From positions 1 to 6,948 of the forward strand of contig JAFGIT010000139.1 in assembly GCA_016929465.1 (NCBI GenBank): a DNA stretch of 6,948 nucleotides, written 5' to 3'. Positions within the stretch are counted from its first letter, which is position 1. Each line of letters opens with the position of its first letter. This document shows, piece by piece, positions 1-4,880 of the stretch. Made by a program: the position numbers and the translations under genes. The notes under the pieces were generated by a model. It made no database searches, was not told the origin of the DNA, and saw only the letters and a list, made by a program, of their open reading frames with translations. Source of the DNA: Candidatus Coatesiibacteriota bacterium. GTDB taxonomy: Bacteria; B130-G9.

Positions 1-1
1 C

Positions 2-247
2 GGCCTCCTCGTCAGGCATCTCGTCATGCCTGGTGGGCTCGCCGGAACTGAGAAGTTCGCGAGATTCATAGCGGAAGAAATTTCGGTCAACACGTACGTG
101 AACGTCATGGCTCAGTATCGGCCTGCTCACAAAGCGAATAAGTACCCCGAACTTCTCAGGCGGGACATCTATGAGCGACATGCAGAGGCATGCGAGATAT
201 TTCGGCACGCAGGAATCTCCTGGACGCCCGCTTCGAGGGCCGAATGA
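2..247 (+). CDS. Radical SAM protein, pyruvate formate-lyase activating enzyme-like, C-terminal end (5' partial)
   Basis: The reading frame is open from the left edge (GLLVRHLVMPGGLAGTE...) and ends at TGA 245-247, giving about 81 visible residues. The phrases RHLVMPGG, AEEIS-NTYVNVMAQYRP and the following A-KYPEL-RR are ones I recognise from the end of the radical SAM family annotated as 'pyruvate formate-lyase activating enzyme related', where the TIM-barrel ends in N-x-M-x-QYRP. The CxxxCxxC iron-sulfur cluster motif would lie upstream of the window, so catalysis cannot be confirmed here. The ATG at 26 is internal to the family homology and is not the true start. A gap of about 268 bases and a separate promoter divide it from the next gene, so it is probably a separate transcription unit. 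The family assignment is from memory of the motifs; the substrate is unknown. Confidence 0.8.
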   Translation, partial: GLLVRHLVMPGGLAGTEKFARFIAEEISVNTYVNVMAQYRPAHKANKYPELLRRDIYERHAEACEIFRHAGISWTPASRAE

Positions 248-266
248 AACAATCTCGGAATTCGGT

Positions 267-286
267 ACTCGGCGGGCACTCGGCGG
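267..286. repeat. Short direct repeat, 11-bp period
   Basis: ACTCGGCGG occurs at 267-275 and again at 278-286, exactly one helical turn apart, just downstream of the radical SAM gene. This is seen directly. It could be a tandem protein-binding site or chance. Otherwise I see no gene in 248-515; the open frames across it have no recognisable content. Confidence 0.4.
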
Positions 287-396
287 AAACTGAGCCACAG
301 TCGGAAGCGCCGCGATGGCCCTATCACTGTCGGGAGTCGGAACCCAAACCCCGCCACTTTGTTGACCAAGCGGAGAGAAAGGCGTGAATCGCAAAA

Positions 397-425
397 TTGA
401 CAGAAAGCGATTCAGATAATATATT
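397..425 (+). promoter_or_regulatory. Sigma-70-type promoter for the fmdB-like/dnaJ/grpE operon
   Basis: A perfect -35 box TTGACA (397-402) is followed after 17 bases by TATATT (420-425), which matches five of six consensus -10 positions. Transcription would start near 432, giving a leader of roughly 84 bases before the ATG at 516. An alternative -10, TAATAT at 417-422, would leave only 14 bases of spacing. I found no CIRCE element (TTAGCACTC-N9-GAGTGCTAA) nearby, so control by HrcA is not supported here. Confidence 0.65.
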
Positions 426-432
426 TTGAGTG

Positions 433-480
433 GGCGAGCTGCGGGTAAGTGCTCATTGTCTCGCCTGCCATTCAAGGCGA
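433..480 (+). promoter_or_regulatory. Leader with mutually exclusive hairpins
   Basis: Three short segments of the predicted leader are mutually complementary. GGCGAG (433-438) pairs with CTCGCC (460-465), and G-U pairs can lengthen that helix. TCGCCT (461-466) also pairs perfectly with AGGCGA (475-480) across an 8-base loop. The middle strand cannot be in both helices at once. Any switching role is inference; the Shine-Dalgarno stretch (504-508) is not directly included in either helix. Confidence 0.35.
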
Positions 481-515
481 TTGATTCACAAACATAATGA
501 AAAGAAGGCGCTCAA

Positions 516-875
516 ATGCCTCTGTATGAATACGAATGCAAGAAGTGCGGGAACCGGGTCGAGGTGATCCACGGCGTGGATGAAGAAGGACCAAAGACCT
601 GTCCGAAGTGCAAGGGACACCTCAAGCGGCTGCTTGGCGTTCCAGGATTGATCTTCAAGGGCTCTGGCTTCTATGTGAACGACTACGCAAGGAAGGACAC
701 CTTTTCCGGCAAGCGCGGGAATAGCTCCACAAGGGCTTCCTCGGACAACGGCGATTCCGGAAAGGCCGAAGAGACCACTAAGGAAAAAAGCACTGACTCG
801 GCAGACAAGCCGGTAGCGAAAAGCGCGGGGGAGAGCTCGACCACGAGCCAATCAGTCTCTGACAGCGGAGTCTAA
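516..875 (+). CDS. FmdB-family zinc-ribbon protein
   Basis: This small protein of 119 residues begins [12 protein letters not shown], the hallmark of the FmdB / CxxC_CxxC_SSSS zinc-ribbon family. Two CxxC pairs (C8/C11 and C29/C32) can bind one zinc, and the conserved G-x-GFY-NDY stretch follows at about residues 50-57. From about residue 65 the protein is a low-complexity tail rich in Ser, Thr, Lys, Asp and Glu, typical of this family and probably disordered. A GAAGG Shine-Dalgarno (504-508), 7 bases before the ATG, supports the start. It is the first gene after the promoter at 397-425, and its TAA shares one base with the dnaJ ATG, so the two are probably translationally coupled. The family was named as a putative regulator of amidase expression in a methylotroph; its molecular role is not established. 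Confidence 0.9.
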   Translation: MPLYEYECKKCGNRVEVIHGVDEEGPKTCPKCKGHLKRLLGVPGLIFKGSGFYVNDYARKDTFSGKRGNSSTRASSDNGDSGKAEETTKEKSTDSADKPVAKSAGESSTTSQSVSDSGV

Positions 876-1981
876 TGGAAAAGCGCTGCTACTATGAGAT
901 TCTCGGTGTAAGCAGGACTGCGAGCACAGATGAGCTCAAGAAGGCCTACAGGCAGCTTGCGCTGAAGTACCATCCGGATAGGTGCCCCGACGATCCCGAG
1001 GCCGAGGACCGCTTCAAGGAGGCCTCCGAGGCCTACGAGGTCCTCTGCAACTCAGAGAAGCGCAGCATATATGACCGATACGGACATGCTGGTCTCCAGA
1101 ATTCCGGCTACAGGGGCTTCACCGACGCAAGCGACATATTCTCCAGCTTCAGCGATATCTTCGAGGGCTTCTTCGGTTTCGGCGGAGCGAGGACAGGCAG
1201 GCCACGCACTCCACGCGGCGACGATGCACGGTATGACCTGGAGGTCTCTTTCGAGAATGCCATCTTCGGCAAGACCACCGAGATCGAATTCACGCGTCTA
1301 AAGGTCTGCTCCGAATGCAATGGCTCTGGCGCGAAGTCGCCATCCGACATTGGGACATGTCCCACGTGCCGCGGCAGGGGCTCGGTGGTTTCGGGACTCG
1401 GCTTCGTCCAGATGAGCTCCACGTGCCCGAGCTGCCGAGGAACTGGCACCATAATCCGTGAAAGGTGTGCCGTCTGCAAGGGCAAGAGGCTGGTCAAAAA
1501 GAAGGCCAAGCTCGAAATATCGATCCCATCGGGCGTCGAGACGGGCAATTATATCAGCCTGAAGGGCGAGGGACATGAGGTCCCGGGCGGAGTACCGGGC
1601 GACCTCCATGTCGTTTTCATTGTCAGAGAGCACGAGTTCTTCACGAGACTTAACAGCGACATCCTGTGTGAGATGCCGATTTCATTCACGCAGGCTGCGC
1701 TCGGCACCAGGATAGAAGTGCCGACTTTGCGGGCATCGAGGAAGCTCGCAATCACGCCTGGGACGCAGTCTGGGACCGTGCTGAAGATCCAGGGCGAAGG
1801 CGTGCCGGGAAAAGGTTTTTACTCTGGCGGCGACTTGCTTGTTAAAATCATAGTCAAGACTCCGACGCGACTAACGGCGGAGCAGGAAGCACTACTAAGG
1901 GAATACGCGAGAATATCCGGCGAGGAAGCGCCGGAGAAGAAGGCTGGCGCGTTTCAGCGCATAGCCGAGAAGATATTCTAG
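875..1981 (+). CDS. dnaJ: DnaJ (Hsp40) co-chaperone
   Basis: DnaJ delivers unfolded clients to DnaK and stimulates its ATPase. All class I domains are present in the 368 residues. The J domain (about 5-70) has the HPD motif at 33-35. A Gly/Phe-rich linker (about 75-104) follows. The zinc-finger domain has four motifs: CSECNGSG (145-152), CPTCRGRG (162-169), CPSCRGTG (184-191) and CAVCKGKR (198-205). The C-terminal peptide-binding barrels run to about 332. The fourth motif departs from CxxCxGxG after the second Cys, but all eight zinc ligands are kept. The start overlaps the preceding stop (TAATG), and the J-domain homology begins within a few residues of it. Length is normal for the family. 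grpE follows after about 25-30 bases, but dnaK is absent from the window, so the usual hrcA-grpE-dnaK-dnaJ order is not used here. Confidence 0.96.
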   Translation: MEKRCYYEILGVSRTASTDELKKAYRQLALKYHPDRCPDDPEAEDRFKEASEAYEVLCNSEKRSIYDRYGHAGLQNSGYRGFTDASDIFSSFSDIFEGFFGFGGARTGRPRTPRGDDARYDLEVSFENAIFGKTTEIEFTRLKVCSECNGSGAKSPSDIGTCPTCRGRGSVVSGLGFVQMSSTCPSCRGTGTIIRERCAVCKGKRLVKKKAKLEISIPSGVETGNYISLKGEGHEVPGGVPGDLHVVFIVREHEFFTRLNSDILCEMPISFTQAALGTRIEVPTLRASRKLAITPGTQSGTVLKIQGEGVPGKGFYSGGDLLVKIIVKTPTRLTAEQEALLREYARISGEEAPEKKAGAFQRIAEKIF

Positions 1982-2011
1982 CGGTTTGGTTGTGATGAGT
2001 ATAACTTGACA

Positions 2012-2587
2012 ATGAATATGGTTATTATGATGCAGGACGAAGAGATTCAAGATAATTGCGAAGAGCACGAGTGCTGCGACGATAAGTCATGCAGCTGTCG
2101 GTCTCGCACGAGTATATACAAGGACGAGCTGAAGGAGCTCAAGGAGCACGCGACGAAGACGGAGGAATACCTCGACGATCTGCGCCGCCTGAAGGCCGAG
2201 TTCGACAACTTCAGGAAGCGGTCCATAAAGGAGAAGGAAGCCCTGATCCACTATGGCGAGGAAGAGCTCGTCATGGAGCTCTTGACGACGATCGACAACT
2301 TCGAGAGAGCGATCGCAGCCGCGAAGGAGGCCGGGAGCGAGGGCCCTTTCCTGGAGGGCATGACGCTCGTCCACGATCAGATGATGTCGGTGCTGAAGAA
2401 GCGCGGGCTGGAGCGGATAAAGAGCAAGGGCGAGGAGTTCGACCCGAATATCCACGAGGCAGTGCTCCAGGAGTTCAGCGACGAAGTTCCGCCCAATCAC
2501 GTGATAGACGAGCTCCAGACAGGGTACATGTTCCGCGATAAGCTCATGAGGCCGGCAAAAGTTCGAGTTGCAAAAGCGGCTCATTGA
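2012..2587 (+). CDS. grpE: GrpE nucleotide exchange factor
   Basis: GrpE promotes ADP release from DnaK and so completes the DnaK-DnaJ cycle. The long charged alpha-helical region (about residues 36-75 from this start) contains L-RL-AEFDNFRKR, and the C-terminal beta-domain ends with the signature GYMFRDKLMRPAKVRVA. The N-terminal segment is unusual: within 14 residues it has five Cys and one His (CEEHECCDDKSCSC), whereas GrpE N-termini are usually acidic and Cys-poor. The start is uncertain. In-frame candidates are TTG 2006 and ATGs at 2012, 2018, 2027 and 2030, and none has a convincing Shine-Dalgarno; I chose the first ATG. The gene is about 191 residues long, normal for the family. It lies about 30 bases after dnaJ and probably shares its transcript. 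The stop (TGA 2585-2587) is 18 bases before the tRNA. Confidence 0.93.
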   Translation: MNMVIMMQDEEIQDNCEEHECCDDKSCSCRSRTSIYKDELKELKEHATKTEEYLDDLRRLKAEFDNFRKRSIKEKEALIHYGEEELVMELLTTIDNFERAIAAAKEAGSEGPFLEGMTLVHDQMMSVLKKRGLERIKSKGEEFDPNIHEAVLQEFSDEVPPNHVIDELQTGYMFRDKLMRPAKVRVAKAAH

Positions 2588-2605
2588 GATAAAAAGATAA
2601 TTAGT

Positions 2606-2678
2606 GGGCCGTTAGCTCAGGAGGTAGAGCATCTGCCTTTTAAGCAGAGGGTCGTTGGTTCGAGTCCAACACGGCTCA
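2606..2678 (+). tRNA. tRNA-Lys (anticodon UUU)
   Basis: A complete 73-base cloverleaf is visible. The acceptor GGGCCGT (2606-2612) pairs with ACGGCTC (2671-2677) with one G-U pair. The D stem is GCTC/GAGC and the anticodon stem is TCTGC/GCAGA around the loop CTTTTAA, giving anticodon TTT. The T stem is GTTGG/CCAAC around TTCGAGT, and the discriminator is A2678. CCA is not encoded. It lies 18 bases after grpE on the same strand. Its 3' half and trailer are duplicated at 4600-4753, which marks it as the probable target of an insertion. Confidence 0.97.
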
Positions 2679-2707
2679 CTCTTCTATAGCCGCCTTCCCG
2701 GCGATCC

Positions 2708-2725
2708 GGGGGCCGCAATGCCCCC
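2708..2725 (+). terminator. Terminator-like hairpin after tRNA-Lys
   Basis: GGGGGC (2708-2713), the loop CGCAAT and GCCCCC (2720-2725) form a perfect 6-bp GC stem. Only a weak TTTT run (2734-2737) follows, about 8 bases later, so factor-independent termination is plausible but not strong. An additional small GCCG/CGGC stem precedes it at 2689-2702. The right repeat copy does not keep the 2708-2725 stem. Confidence 0.45.
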
Positions 2726-2776
2726 AAGACCTGTTTTCCCTATTTAGCCCCACTCTTACCCACCTGTTCACGGAAA

Positions 2777-2797
2777 AATGACACAATAATGACACAA
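2777..2797. repeat. Tandem 11-bp-period repeat AATGACACAA
   Basis: AATGACACAA occurs at 2777-2786 and 2788-2797. The right repeat copy has the cognate pair AGAATGGCA at 4731-4739 and 4742-4750, also 11 bp apart. Repeats spaced by one helical turn near a tRNA junction resemble recombinase or excisionase arm sites; that role is inferred. Confidence 0.5.
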
Positions 2798-2889
2798 AAA
2801 TTGGGGTATGAACCGGGTTTCTGTGGAAGCCGAATTCCTGAAAATACAATCGGCGACAATCAGGTTATACAGCCTCAATAACGGCTTGC

Positions 2890-2910
2890 AACGTCCCAAT
2901 AACGTCCCAA
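2890..2910. repeat. Tandem 11-bp-period repeat AACGTCCCAA
   Basis: AACGTCCCAA occurs at 2890-2899 and 2901-2910, again one helical turn apart, in the non-coding stretch between the left tRNA repeat and the 3' end of the SecB-like gene. I see no gene in 2798-3004; open frames there lack recognisable content. Confidence 0.45.
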
Positions 2911-3004
2911 AATGCTGATTCGCACCGCCCGTATCATCTCGCCGGCAATGATTCCCAGTGCGGAAGCACACCTGAAAGGCTGGAGGAAGGCATGGTTTTT
3001 CTGT

Positions 3005-3499
3005 CTATCTTTCGGACGGATCTTTCGTGAATGGCTCTTTCGACAACTCCGACATGTCAGCTACTTGAAGAAATGGGATGATCATTGGCGGAAGCCCGGC
3101 TCGATATGTGCAGTTCTGAACATATTCCCGAAAATATGGCCAAGTTTGAAGGCAGAGAAGTGTCTTGCGGAAGTGATCGAACGTCTTCAACGAGATCACT
3201 TCTTTGCTTTTATATCTGGATATGATCTTGCATCGAATGTCTATCAGAACGGGATCTTCTGTCTTCTTCCTTCCAATGACCCTCAGATCCTGAGTGACTT
3301 CGAAGCAATTGTCTTCTAACACCTCAAATTTCACCGCATTATTTATCCTGGTGCGGACCTCAACGCCTGTTTGATATAGCTCGGATGAGAATTTCGCCGA
3401 TGCTCCTCTAGTTTGGATGAATAGAAGCTGAAGGCCAGTTATAAAATCTGAGGCGATCTGAAGAGGAGTATTGTCTAAGACGTCTGATGATTCTGTCAT
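3005..3499 (-). CDS. SecB-like chaperone of a TAC system
   Basis: The 164-residue protein has a SecB-type layout: a long extended region predicted as beta-strands (about 40-95), then helices, and near the C-terminus WPYFREYVQNCTYRAGLPPM at 120-139. That stretch matches the conserved SecB segment in which an aromatic-rich helix start is followed by an S/T-x-R-x-G-x-PP turn. Length is close to classic SecB (about 155) and to SecB-like TAC chaperones. SecB is a tetrameric cytosolic chaperone that holds unfolded clients; TAC SecB-like proteins instead protect a cognate antitoxin. The ATG overlaps the HicB stop as ATGA (3496-3499), and AGGA-rich sequence lies just upstream on the minus strand, so translation is coupled. 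I infer that its client is the neighbouring antitoxin rather than general secretory proteins. The GC content is lower than in the flanking housekeeping genes. Confidence 0.75.
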   Translation of the reverse strand: MTESSDVLDNTPLQIASDFITGLQLLFIQTRGASAKFSSELYQTGVEVRTRINNAVKFEVLEDNCFEVTQDLRVIGRKKTEDPVLIDIRCKIISRYKSKEVISLKTFDHFRKTLLCLQTWPYFREYVQNCTYRAGLPPMIIPFLQVADMSELSKEPFTKDPSER

Positions 3500-4053
3500 T
3501 CCTGTTGTCCTATCATTTGTGCGCAGGGGGGTTCGATGAGATATTCTGCCTGGGCCTCTTGAGTAGTGTTATATATTTCCTCCTGGATAGAAGTGCGATA
3601 AAGACTCGCTATCACATCGAGCGCAGAACTCTTAAGTTCCCTAATTGCATCCACAATGATCCTCTTGCCCTGTATCAAGCCCAGCGATTGGCTAGCACTC
3701 TGGACAAGTAGCTGATTAAGACTAGTTCCTTCGAGCCCTGCCATCTCCACAAGCGCCCTGTGCAATGAAGTTGGACATCTCAACAATATGCGCCCTGAGT
3801 ATTTGACATTATCGCGAGGTTCAGGGACCTCATACCCTTCATCCTCTAGCCATCCCATCCAGTTGATTATTGTACTCTTTACGTGTTTCTCCAAATCATC
3901 AAGCGCGTCTATGTGAGTCACGCAGCCGGGCAACTCGGGAAAGGTGATTTCATAGCCATCTCCGACCGCTCTTAAAGTAAAAGCGTAGGGCCGGTCGGCG
4001 ATCATGCCGACTCTAACGTCTGATGCCCCTGCGTCAGATTTATTCCGTTTCAT
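3496..4053 (-). CDS. hicB: HicB-family antitoxin with long C-terminal extension
   Basis: The 185 residues show a HicB partial RNase H-like fold at about 22-80 (YEITFPELPGCVTHIDALDD, then the helix with MGWLEDEGYEVPEP). The typical HicB C-terminal DNA-binding segment follows at about 86-125 (SGRILLRCPTSLHRALVEMA, then SLNQLLVQSASQSLG). Such antitoxins bind and block HicA and repress their own operon. Residues 126-185 extend past this core and end with hydrophobic patches such as EYLIEPP (170-176). With a SecB-like gene next door, this tail is the natural candidate for a chaperone-addiction region; that is inference. I chose the ATG at 4053, because the longer frame would begin with TTG; AAAGGAG lies 13 bases upstream. 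The start lies inside the last codons of the toxin gene (14-base overlap), and the stop overlaps the chaperone start. Confidence 0.85.
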   Translation of the reverse strand: MKRNKSDAGASDVRVGMIADRPYAFTLRAVGDGYEITFPELPGCVTHIDALDDLEKHVKSTIINWMGWLEDEGYEVPEPRDNVKYSGRILLRCPTSLHRALVEMAGLEGTSLNQLLVQSASQSLGLIQGKRIIVDAIRELKSSALDVIASLYRTSIQEEIYNTTQEAQAEYLIEPPCAQMIGQQE

Positions 4054-4432
4054 CGTGATCTTCAGGCTCCTTTCTAAGTTCTGCAACTCGTTTTAATCTA
4101 TCCAAATTCCTCTCAATGTCTCGCGGATTGACCGAGTCTTTGCCGCTATGCGGTTTCCCAAAAGATATGATGCTATAAGGCGCTTGACTGCCGGCCCGCA
4201 TTTTCTCATCAAAGGGCTTCAATAAAGCGTTACTATAGCCCACATCGGCGCCTTTGCATTTTCGTTTTAACTGCTTCCATCCTTGTCTATTAAGCAACCA
4301 CTCTACGTTGCGCCATCTGACTGATTTCGGGTTTTCCTCCATGTATTCGAGGAGATCATCTTCATTCCTAAGGTTCTTTTTCCCGCTCATATCCCGCAGG
4401 ATATAAACGTCTGACCAAGAATACAAGGACAT
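4040..4432 (-). CDS. HicA-like putative mRNA interferase toxin
   Basis: HicA toxins are small double-stranded-RNA-binding-fold ribonucleases that cleave mRNA and are neutralised by HicB. In this 130-residue protein, residues 25-52 (LLEYMEENPKSVRWRNVEWL... RQGW) align by eye with the HicA N-terminal helix pair. Residues 86-116 (YSIISFGKPHSGKDSVNPRDIERNLDRL) match the last strand and helix, usually written x-L-x-P-H-x-G-K-x-x-P-x-x-V-x-x. Between them the canonical GSHH motif with the catalytic His is replaced by GADVGYSN (61-68), although H95 is present in the PHSGK segment. The protein is longer than usual HicA (about 60-85 residues). The gene is first in the operon and overlaps hicB by 14 bases. 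The start is uncertain: ATG 4432 or ATG 4390, both with weak Shine-Dalgarno sequences. Position next to HicB is the strongest support. Confidence 0.65.
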   Translation of the reverse strand: MSLYSWSDVYILRDMSGKKNLRNEDDLLEYMEENPKSVRWRNVEWLLNRQGWKQLKRKCKGADVGYSNALLKPFDEKMRAGSQAPYSIISFGKPHSGKDSVNPRDIERNLDRLKRVAELRKEPEDHDETE

Positions 4433-4453
4433 CTTGGCAGCATCGACGCTATC

Positions 4454-4475
4454 ACATATAATATCAATATGTCAA
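4454..4475 (-). promoter_or_regulatory. Promoter and palindromic operator candidate of the hicA-hicB-secB operon
   Basis: On the minus strand a perfect TTGACA lies at 4475-4470. A weak -10 (TGATAG, 4454-4449) follows after 15 bases, which would put transcription start about 10 bases before ATG 4432. Overlapping the spacer is a 6-bp inverted repeat, ACATAT (4454-4459) and ATATGT (4467-4472), separated by 7 bases. A palindrome across the promoter is the expected position for autorepression by the HicB DNA-binding domain. The elements are seen; the regulation is inferred. Confidence 0.4.
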
Positions 4476-4581
4476 CTAATCGTAAAATGAACATCTCACA
4501 CTAGCAGAAGTTGCTTGATGCCCTCAATCCCCTACGGACGCCTTCGAATGGACATTTGCGAAGGACCTGAGGGGGTTCGGA

Positions 4582-4634
4582 AGGCCGATTTGCTCCATTG
4601 CAGAGGGGCGCAGGTTCGAATCCTGCACGGCTCA
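4582..4634 (+). pseudogene. Broken tRNA-Lys remnant (3' half, attR-like)
   Basis: The T arm is intact (GCAGG/CCTGC around TTCGAAT, 4610-4626). The 3' acceptor strand ACGGCTC (4627-4633) and discriminator A4634 follow, all in the same frame as tRNA-Lys. The T stem differs from that of the intact tRNA by compensatory pairs, so this half once belonged to a functional tRNA. The 5' side is damaged: GGCCGATTTGCTC (4583-4595) resembles the tRNA 5' end and D stem start, but the D loop through the anticodon loop is missing. No complete cloverleaf can be drawn. Reading 4582-4595 as the tRNA 5' end is tentative; the 3' part is firm. Confidence 0.7.
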
Positions 4635-4753
4635 CTTCTCTTTAGCCGCCTTCCCGGCGGTTCTGCGGCCAAATTGCCCCCAAGACCTGTTTTCCCTGTA
4701 TAGCCCCACTCTTGCCCAGCTGTTTACAGAAGAATGGCACAAGAATGGCATAG
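4600..4753 (+). repeat. Right copy of tRNA-Lys 3'-end/trailer repeat (attR-like)
   Basis: This is the partner of 2644-2797, ungapped and about 82% identical by hand count. It covers the tRNA 3' half, a trailer hairpin and the 11-bp-period pair near its end. It bounds the right side of the islet that carries the toxin-antitoxin-chaperone operon. Beyond 4753 no similarity to the left side is visible. Confidence 0.75.
4644..4662 (+). terminator. Hairpin in the right repeat copy
   Basis: AGCCGCC (4644-4650), loop TTCCC and GGCGGTT (4656-4662) form a 7-bp stem with one G-U pair. It lies just after the tRNA remnant and may be the relict terminator of that tRNA. No long T-run follows. Confidence 0.35.
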
Positions 4754-4795
4754 GGCAGGCCTTTAGGGTCTGATGAAGGGAAATTGCTCTTGATG

Positions 4796-4821
4796 GGCCT
4801 GTAAGGAGTAAGAGACAGGCC
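4796..4821. repeat. Inverted repeat GGCCTGT / ACAGGCC
   Basis: GGCCTGT (4796-4802) and ACAGGCC (4815-4821) are perfect complements across a 12-base spacer. They lie between the right tRNA repeat and the brnA-like gene. This could be a weak bidirectional terminator or a binding site. I see no gene in 4754-4880. Confidence 0.4.
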
Positions 4822-4863
4822 GGGCCATACAGATATGGGCGCAAGTTCAATACATCATTCGAC

Positions 4864-4880
4864 GGCGCTCTGAGAGCGCC
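4864..4880 (-). terminator. Perfect 7-bp hairpin abutting the brnA-like stop codon
   Basis: GGCGCTC (4864-4870), loop TGA and GAGCGCC (4874-4880) form a perfect 7-bp GC-rich stem. It begins directly after the TAA of the minus-strand gene (4883-4881), with no gap. There is no T-run on the minus strand after it, so it may act as an mRNA 3' end or stability structure rather than a classic intrinsic terminator. Confidence 0.5.

Larger units (their letters stand above)
2644..2797 (+). repeat. Left copy of tRNA-Lys 3'-end/trailer repeat (attL-like)
   Basis: This 154-bp segment aligns without any gap to 4600-4753 at a constant offset of 1,956. By hand count 126 of 154 positions match (about 82%). 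It begins in the 3' side of the anticodon stem of the intact tRNA and ends in a pair of 11-bp-period repeats. Fully identical blocks include 2670-2680 (end of the acceptor stem), 2687-2703, 2719-2741 and 2745-2757. Homology stops abruptly after about 2797. Two bounding copies with AT-richer DNA between them suggest an islet inserted at a tRNA gene. The divergence means they are not a fresh, identical att duplication. Confidence 0.75.

Noticed and set aside
248-515. CIRCE heat-shock operator in front of the chaperone operon
   Set aside because: No TTAGCACTC-N9-GAGTGCTAA-like sequence is present; only loosely similar GAGTG and AGTGCTCA pieces.
2006-2031. Internal promoter for grpE (TTGACA 2006-2011 with TATTAT or TATGAT)
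   Set aside because: Spacings of 11 or 14 bases are too short for a sigma-70 promoter, and it would place transcription start inside the gene's likely start region.
2680-3004. Remnant of an integrase gene next to the tRNA
   Set aside because: None of the six frames shows tyrosine recombinase motifs; stops are frequent.
2912-3319. Plus-strand open frame opposite the SecB-like gene
   Set aside because: No family features; the minus strand has the SecB signature and operon-style overlaps.
4582-4634. A second functional tRNA-Lys
   Set aside because: The D loop through the anticodon loop is missing and the 5' acceptor strand pairs poorly, so no cloverleaf forms.
4515-4703. Small plus-strand open frame over the tRNA remnant
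   Set aside because: It reads through tRNA-derived and repeat sequence and has no recognisable product.
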